The translations under genes were made by a program, and so were the position numbers. From NCBI GenBank assembly GCA_020062805.1, contig JAGUVP010000205.1:1-10076 (forward strand): a stretch of DNA of 10,076 nucleotides. The letters are read 5' to 3'. Source of the DNA: Candidatus Bipolaricaulis sp. (lineage in GTDB: Bacteria; Bipolaricaulota; Bipolaricaulia; Bipolaricaulales; Bipolaricaulaceae). Numbering within the stretch: position 1 is the stretch's first letter; each line of letters begins with the position of its first letter. Positions 7,065 through 10,076 of this stretch are shown piece after piece. The notes beneath the pieces are model-generated. The model had not been told where the DNA came from. It was given only the letters and a program-made list of their open reading frames with translations, and ran no database searches.

Positions 7065-7394
7065 TCAGGATCCCCCGATCTCAAGCCGCAGCCGAGGCAG
7101 CTTCGTCTCGATGATGTCCCACACCATCCGGGGGTCAACCTCGGCGTAGCCGTGGATCAGGATGTTCCGGAACCCGATGATCCGCCTGCACTCGGTGACT
7201 CGCTCCGCAAGCCCGGGGTCCAAGCGTGCCAACCGAGCCAGGGCCTTCCCGATGATCTCGAACTGCCGTTCCACGGCTGACCGCAGCATGGCGTCGTTCT
7301 CGAAGTCGGTAAGGCTTCTCGCCGATACGAACCGGGTGAGCAAATCAGCCGCTTGGTTGATGTCGTGAAGGTGCTTCTTGGCCTCAACCCGCAT
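7065..7394 (-). CDS. hepT: HepT-like HEPN ribonuclease toxin (DUF86)
   Basis: A 109-residue all-helical HEPN protein of the HepT (DUF86) family. In the MntA/HepT systems studied so far it acts as an RNA-cleaving toxin that the partner nucleotidyltransferase inactivates by AMPylation. The catalytic and target motif Rx4HxY is intact as RNILIHGY: R76 and H81 form the ribonuclease site and Y83 is the tyrosine that is AMPylated in the characterised system. The family blocks VERQFEIIGKAL and GFRNILIHGY are clear. The start is ATG 7394-7392, whose frame overlaps the end of the mntA-like gene by 11 bases, so the two are co-translated. It ends at TGA 7067-7065, tail to tail with the EFR1-type gene 55 bases away. 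No obvious terminator lies in the gap. Longer in-frame extensions are shadows of the neighbour. Confidence 0.92.
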   Translation of the reverse strand: MRVEAKKHLHDINQAADLLTRFVSARSLTDFENDAMLRSAVERQFEIIGKALARLARLDPGLAERVTECRRIIGFRNILIHGYAEVDPRMVWDIIETKLPRLRLEIGGS

Positions 7395-7692
7395 AGACGG
7401 GGGCTTTCGTCCTTTCCACGGCCTCCCGGAAGTAGGGATTCCTGATCGCCGAGGCCACAACCAGGTCCACCGGCTTGCTGAATAGAACTTCCAGAGCTTC
7501 TTTGAGGCCGAAGTACCGGTCCGCGTACCCGGGCCCGATCGGCAGGGCGAACTCGACCAGGAAATCGAGGTCGCTCGACTCAGGCAGAGCACGGTGCGCA
7601 ACACCCGAGCCGAAGAGATCCAGCCGGCGCACGCCAAACCGGCTACAAACGGCCTCTACTTCCGAACGACGCTGTTCGAGTTCCCGGATCAT
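7384..7692 (-). CDS. mntA: MntA-like minimal nucleotidyltransferase antitoxin
   Basis: A 102-residue minimal nucleotidyltransferase (MNT). The family signature is present: LFGSGVAH with G28-S29, then SSDLDFLVEF with metal-binding D41 and D43, and the third acidic residue D76 in KPVDLVV. In characterised MntA/HepT pairs such an enzyme transfers AMP from ATP to the tyrosine of the HEPN partner and silences it. The active-site acids and GS motif are intact, so it should be active. The start is ATG 7692-7690, with GGGAGGG 6 bases upstream. Further upstream the frame stays open, but the sequence is not MNT-like and has no ribosome site. It is first in the two-gene operon, antitoxin before toxin, and overlaps hepT by 11 bases. 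It may autoregulate through the palindrome at its transcription start, which is inference. Confidence 0.92.
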   Translation of the reverse strand: MIRELEQRRSEVEAVCSRFGVRRLDLFGSGVAHRALPESSDLDFLVEFALPIGPGYADRYFGLKEALEVLFSKPVDLVVASAIRNPYFREAVERTKAPVYAG

Positions 7693-7726
7693 CGCTTGCC
7701 CTCCCCAGACCCTCTCCGCAGAAGGG

Positions 7727-7740
7727 ATCTGCCCACAGAT
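7727..7740. promoter_or_regulatory. Small palindrome at the mntA transcription start
   Basis: ATCTG-CCCA-CAGAT is a 5-bp inverted repeat that touches the -10 element and covers the expected transcription start of the mntA-hepT promoter. Its position suits an operator for autoregulation, but it is short and could be chance. Confidence 0.25.
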
Positions 7741-7767
7741 GGTAGCGACATGGTCTCGACCCGACAA
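7739..7767 (-). promoter_or_regulatory. Promoter of the mntA-hepT operon
   Basis: Minus-strand TTGTCG (7767-7762) and TACCAT (7744-7739) are separated by exactly 17 bases. Each matches four of six consensus positions. Transcription would start near 7732, leaving a leader of about 40 bases before ATG 7692. The next upstream gene on this strand is far away, so a promoter is expected here. Confidence 0.45.
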
Positions 7768-7853
7768 CGTGGGATCCCCCACCGGCGCCACGCTCGGGCC
7801 GCTCTTAGGAGGGTGCCGTCCCCCAACGCCTCTGTCCGTCGGACACCCGTACG

Positions 7854-8000
7854 ATGCCTCTTACCTGCATCCACTTCTGCCCCGTGGCTGCGATCCAGGT
7901 CCAGGGCAAGCGAACCCGGATGCGCGGCCGTTACCAGCATCTGGACGTCCGCGCCGACGACATCGCCGGGCAACGGATGGGGGGTTCTGCAAATCGATGA
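7854..8000 (+). pseudogene. 3' fragment of a second EFR1-type gene
   Basis: The reading frame ATG 7854 to TGA 7998-8000 encodes 48 residues. From residue 5 they repeat the C-terminal 36 or so residues of the EFR1-type protein (CIHFCPVAAIQVQGKRTR onward). Only the last two cluster cysteines remain, and the flavodoxin domain and the first cluster motif are gone, so no function is expected. No ribosome binding site precedes the ATG. Of the 7 base differences from copy 1, six are silent and one changes Pro to Leu. The copy therefore diverged while it was still read as protein, and was cut off only later. After residue 40 the sequence loses similarity to copy 1. Confidence 0.8.
7864..7975 (+). repeat. 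Direct repeat, copy 2: displaced EFR1 gene end
   Basis: This is the second copy of the 112-base repeat (first copy 6885-6996). Together the copies bracket the mntA-hepT pair, as expected if a module entered at the 3' end of the gene while restoring it. No integrase gene lies between them. Confidence 0.92.
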
Positions 8001-8199
8001 CTCCAAGCCATCGTCTACCCCCCCAACGTCGGGGATGTAGATCGAGCGGATCGTGGTTGCGCAGATGAATAGCATCCTACCCTACTCGAAGGACTCAGGT
8101 CGGCCAGGGACAGACGCTGCCCGATGTTGTACAAAGGCCGCGGCCGGCCTCTGGAAGAGTTGTCACCGCTGGCGGCAGGGCGCTGTTTCCTGGTCGATG
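7976..8199. other. Intergenic stretch without a recognisable gene
   Basis: About 240 bases separate the EFR1 fragment from the promoter of the next gene. Two small hairpins are visible. One is near 8011-8040 (CTAC with CCCC, pairing GGGG and GTAG). The other is AGGCCG-CGGC-CGGCCT at 8135-8150, a perfect 6-bp stem with a 4-base loop. Neither has a T-run. The frame of the following regulator stays open leftward to 8053 but shows no homology there. Nothing tRNA-like is seen. Confidence 0.4.
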
Positions 8200-8208
8200 T
8201 GGTACAAT
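8200..8208 (+). promoter_or_regulatory. Extended -10 promoter of the XRE-ImmA/PIN operon
   Basis: TG-G-TACAAT (TG at 8200-8201, TACAAT at 8203-8208) is an extended -10 element with five of six core matches. The -35 region (GCGCTG at 8180-8185) is poor, which is usual for this promoter type. Transcription would start near 8215, just upstream of the ribosome site AAGGAGAG. It may be repressed by the gene's own HTH product. Confidence 0.5.
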
Positions 8209-8241
8209 CAACCTAAGTCTGCCCTGCTAAGGAGAGATGGG

Positions 8242-9384
8242 ATGGCCAAGGTGCGAGCGAATCCGGCTATTCTCAAGTGGGCCAGGGAGACACTAAACAT
8301 CTCCATCGAAGAAGTGGCCCACAGCCTCAAACGTGATCCATCAGTGATCGCTTCTTGGGAGTCTGGGAGGTCCCAGCCAACTTACGTCCAGCTTGAGAAG
8401 CTTGCCCACACGATCTACCGCAGACCCGTCGCTGTCTTCTTCTTCCCTGAGCCGCCAGCTGAAGTGGAGCTTCGCGAGTCGTTCCGCACTCTGCCGGAGT
8501 TCGAGATCAAGCAGTTGCGCCCGTCTGTCCTCAAGTTGGTACGCCGAGCGAAGGCAATTCAGATAGAGCTGGGCGAGCTGTTCCCCGCCGGCCCCCAAAC
8601 TTCCAGAAACATCGTCAGTGCAGTGAGTGTCCCCCCCAAGTCAACCGCCAGTGAGACCGCCGGCGCCCTTAGAGACTGTCTCGAAGTGTCGTTGCAGTCT
8701 CAGCTCGGTTGGCGCTCACGGGAAGAGGCCTTCTCCCACTGGAGAGAGGCTTTGGAGTCGGTTGGGGTTTTCGTGTTCAAGGGGGCATTCCGTCAGGATG
8801 AGATCTCTGGATTCTGCCTCTATGATGTGCGGTTCCCGCTTATCTACGTGAACAACTCGCTGGCGTGGTCCAGGCAGATATTCACGCTCTTTCATGAACT
8901 CTCTCATCTTCTCTTCCGCACGGGTGGGATCGACAAGGTTCGTGACGACTATGTAGAGCAGCTCAGACCTGCTGATCGCAGGGTGGAACGGTTCTGCAAT
9001 GACCTCGCGGCAGCTCTTCTTGTGCCAGACGAGGACTTCGATCGCCGCATCGAAGGCATGGTCACTGACGAGCGAGAGATGACGCACCTTGCTGACATGT
9101 ACTCCGTCAGTCGTGAGGTCATCCTCCGCAAGCTGTTCGATCGCGGCATGGTCAGTCAGAGTGACTACGACCGACTCTCAAGCGAGTGGATCGGCGAAGC
9201 TCGCCGATTCAGAGGGAGATCCAGGACCGGAGACTACTACGCTACACAGCGAACCTACTTCAGCAGCCGGTACGTAGATGCAGCTCTCGGTGCCTACTAC
9301 AGAAGCACGATAGACATCCATCGTCTTGCTGATCTCCTTGGCATGAAAGTGGATACTGCCAGGGAGTTCGAAGCGCGTCTCTGA
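8242..9384 (+). CDS. XRE-type HTH / ImmA-IrrE metalloprotease-domain protein
   Basis: A 380-residue regulator made of an N-terminal XRE/Cro helix-turn-helix (residues 7-68) and a zinc-peptidase-like ImmA/IrrE domain. The HTH shows TLNISIEEVAHSL, SVIASWESGRSQPTY and a tail typical of this class, RRPVAVFFFPEPP. The peptidase motif is HELSH (H218, E219, H222), with a likely third ligand E249 in VERFCNDLAAALLVP. All catalytic residues are present, so it may be an active protease. In related proteins the domain cleaves a repressor or partner in response to stress or mobile-element signals. The start is ATG 8242: AGGAGA lies 6 bases upstream, and the HTH begins a few residues later. A GTG at 8053 would add 63 residues with no family match. 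It ends 3 bases before the PIN-domain gene, so both form one operon. The protein probably serves as the antitoxin and autorepressor of that pair. Codons are noticeably less G/C-ending than in the EFR1-type gene. Confidence 0.92.
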   Translation: MAKVRANPAILKWARETLNISIEEVAHSLKRDPSVIASWESGRSQPTYVQLEKLAHTIYRRPVAVFFFPEPPAEVELRESFRTLPEFEIKQLRPSVLKLVRRAKAIQIELGELFPAGPQTSRNIVSAVSVPPKSTASETAGALRDCLEVSLQSQLGWRSREEAFSHWREALESVGVFVFKGAFRQDEISGFCLYDVRFPLIYVNNSLAWSRQIFTLFHELSHLLFRTGGIDKVRDDYVEQLRPADRRVERFCNDLAAALLVPDEDFDRRIEGMVTDEREMTHLADMYSVSREVILRKLFDRGMVSQSDYDRLSSEWIGEARRFRGRSRTGDYYATQRTYFSSRYVDAALGAYYRSTIDIHRLADLLGMKVDTAREFEARL

Positions 9385-9387
9385 ACC

Positions 9388-9864
9388 ATGCCTGTCTACG
9401 TCTTCGACTCGGGACCACTCATAGACCTCTTCGAGCACTACTACCCTGGTCGTTTCCCCACCCTCTGGAGCAGTTTCGAAGCACTGGTGAAGAGCGGCAA
9501 GATCGTCTCGGTCCGTGAAGTCCTCAAGGAGATCGAGTCTCACTACAGGGAGGATCGCCTCAAGGCTTGGGGCCAGGGCAATCAACACCTCTTCACAGAA
9601 CCGACACCCGATGAAATCGATCTTGTCAACGACATCTTCGCCATCCCGCACTTCCGACAGATGGTGGCGAAGAAGAAGATCCTCAAGGGAGGGTTCGTAG
9701 CAGATCCGTTTGTGATAGCTCGGGCCTGGGCGAACGGTGGGTGCGTAGTGAGCACTGAGCACAAGAAGGACAGCGCGGCACGGATCCCCAATGTCTGCGA
9801 GCACTTCGGCGTCGACTGTACTGATCTTGAAGGGTTCATGGGGCGCGAGAGCTGGTCTTTTTAG
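9388..9864 (+). CDS. DUF4411-type PIN-domain protein, probable toxin nuclease
   Basis: A 158-residue PIN-like protein that I place in the DUF4411 family. The acidic residues expected in a PIN metal site are visible: D7 in VYVFDSGPLIDLF, E48 in SVREVLKEIES, D106 in GGFVADPFVIARA and E124 in CVVSTEHK. The late block ARIPNVCEHFGVDC is typical of DUF4411. PIN domains are usually metal-dependent ribonucleases acting on RNA. Substrate and toxicity are untested here. Its ATG lies 3 bases after the stop of the XRE-ImmA gene with no clear ribosome site, so it is probably translated by coupling. To my knowledge DUF4411 genes often follow XRE/ImmA genes, which supports a toxin-antitoxin role. It ends at TAG 9862-9864. 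Confidence 0.87.
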   Translation: MPVYVFDSGPLIDLFEHYYPGRFPTLWSSFEALVKSGKIVSVREVLKEIESHYREDRLKAWGQGNQHLFTEPTPDEIDLVNDIFAIPHFRQMVAKKKILKGGFVADPFVIARAWANGGCVVSTEHKKDSAARIPNVCEHFGVDCTDLEGFMGRESWSF

Positions 9865-10076
9865 CTGCAGGAGTTGCTGCCCCCCTACTTCGCGCGCTTC
9901 CTTGGTGTTCACCGCACTGTTGTGCGCCGAGGGATCGGGCGGTACGAGCAAGGGGTGTTGACTTGGAGATCACTACCCCTGTTCCTCGCACCGTGGGAAG
10001 AGGGGATCGCCACGCTGGAGCGGGGTGGCGAGCTCCAGGCCGCCCCACCGGAGCCATTCGTCCAGCCGCCCGCCGC
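9865..10076. other. Right-hand end: two candidate open frames, no recognisable gene
   Basis: The plus frame continuing after the PIN gene's stop is open for all 70 codons to the window edge and reads plausibly (ELLPPYFARFLGV near its start). It has no ribosome site or clear start. The minus frame 10076-9973 is also open for about 33 codons and ends at TAG 9975-9973. It reads GGRLDEWLRWGGLELATPLQ and has strongly G/C-ending codons, so it could be the 3' end of a gene lying to the right. I cannot decide between them and recognise neither. AGGGGT and ACCCCT arms near 9955-9980 might pair, but no terminator is convincing. Confidence 0.3.

Noticed and set aside
6275-7138. 287-codon minus-strand frame across the EFR1-type gene
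   Set aside because: Mirror of the strongly G/C-ending codons of the real gene. Its product is low-complexity H/R/G-rich sequence, and it overruns the hepT end.
7065-7637. 190-residue long form of HepT
   Set aside because: The extra N-terminal 81 residues are the mntA gene read in another frame. The family start is ATG 7394.
6885-7975. Insertion sequence or transposon explaining the direct repeat
   Set aside because: There is no transposase, no terminal inverted repeats and no short target duplication. The repeat is gene-coding sequence with silent differences.
7475-8068. 197-codon plus-strand frame spanning mntA and the EFR1 fragment
   Set aside because: It runs antisense to mntA and reads the EFR1 copy in the wrong frame.
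8053-8241. Upstream extension of the XRE-ImmA gene from GTG 8053
   Set aside because: A good ribosome site and promoter lie inside the extension, just before ATG 8242, and the added residues match nothing in the family.
9178-9951. 257-codon minus-strand frame across the PIN gene
   Set aside because: The opposite strand encodes a PIN protein with conserved acids and an operon partner. The antisense frame has no ribosome site and no recognisable domain.

Overview
This is a GC-rich bacterial window. It carries 9 protein genes or gene parts that I accept, two broken gene remnants, and several readable promoters and hairpins. No rRNA, tRNA, CRISPR array or transposase is visible. The organism cannot be named from this window. 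A ferredoxin-type electron carrier and a decarboxylating malic enzyme fit an anaerobic or facultative lifestyle, but that is inference.

Layout. Bases 3-497 (+) are the 3' end of a malic enzyme gene, closed by a clean hairpin terminator. A near-consensus promoter (573-600) then drives a complete aqpZ-type water channel (636-1325, +). Its convergent neighbour on the minus strand is a short-chain dehydrogenase that has lost its NAD-binding N-terminal half (1420-1926), and a 12-bp-stem hairpin separates the two. Bases 2024-6041 (minus) hold a tightly coupled three-gene operon: a 926-residue soluble multi-GAF histidine kinase, a stand-alone receiver protein, and a membrane-anchored coiled-coil protein of unknown role. 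Their stop and start codons overlap (TGATG and ATGA), and a readable promoter lies at 6076-6104.

On the plus strand, 6203-7009 is a flavodoxin-plus-2[4Fe-4S] protein of the EFR1 type. It is followed on the minus strand by a MntA/HepT (nucleotidyltransferase/HEPN ribonuclease) toxin-antitoxin pair (7065-7692). Just beyond that pair lies a 112-bp near-copy of the last part of the EFR1 gene (7864-7975). The toxin-antitoxin pair is therefore bracketed by the real 3' end and a displaced 3' end of the same gene. Next, 8242-9384 and 9388-9864 (+) form a second two-gene module: an XRE-HTH/ImmA-IrrE metalloprotease-like regulator and a DUF4411-type PIN-domain protein. The last 212 bases hold no gene I can name.

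How it fits together. The malic enzyme, aquaporin and EFR1 genes look like resident genome: in short stretches I counted by eye, almost every codon in aquaporin and EFR1 ends in G or C. The kinase operon and the XRE/PIN pair use only about half to 60 percent G/C-ending codons in similar samples. With the truncated dehydrogenase at one edge and the duplicated EFR1 tail at another, bases about 1920-9870 read as an accessory region built by several insertions. It carries one sensory operon and two toxin-antitoxin-like modules. No single undescribed system is proven. The best candidates for follow-up are the gene-3'-end duplication around MntA/HepT and the kinase-receiver-membrane protein operon, which has no DNA-binding output domain.
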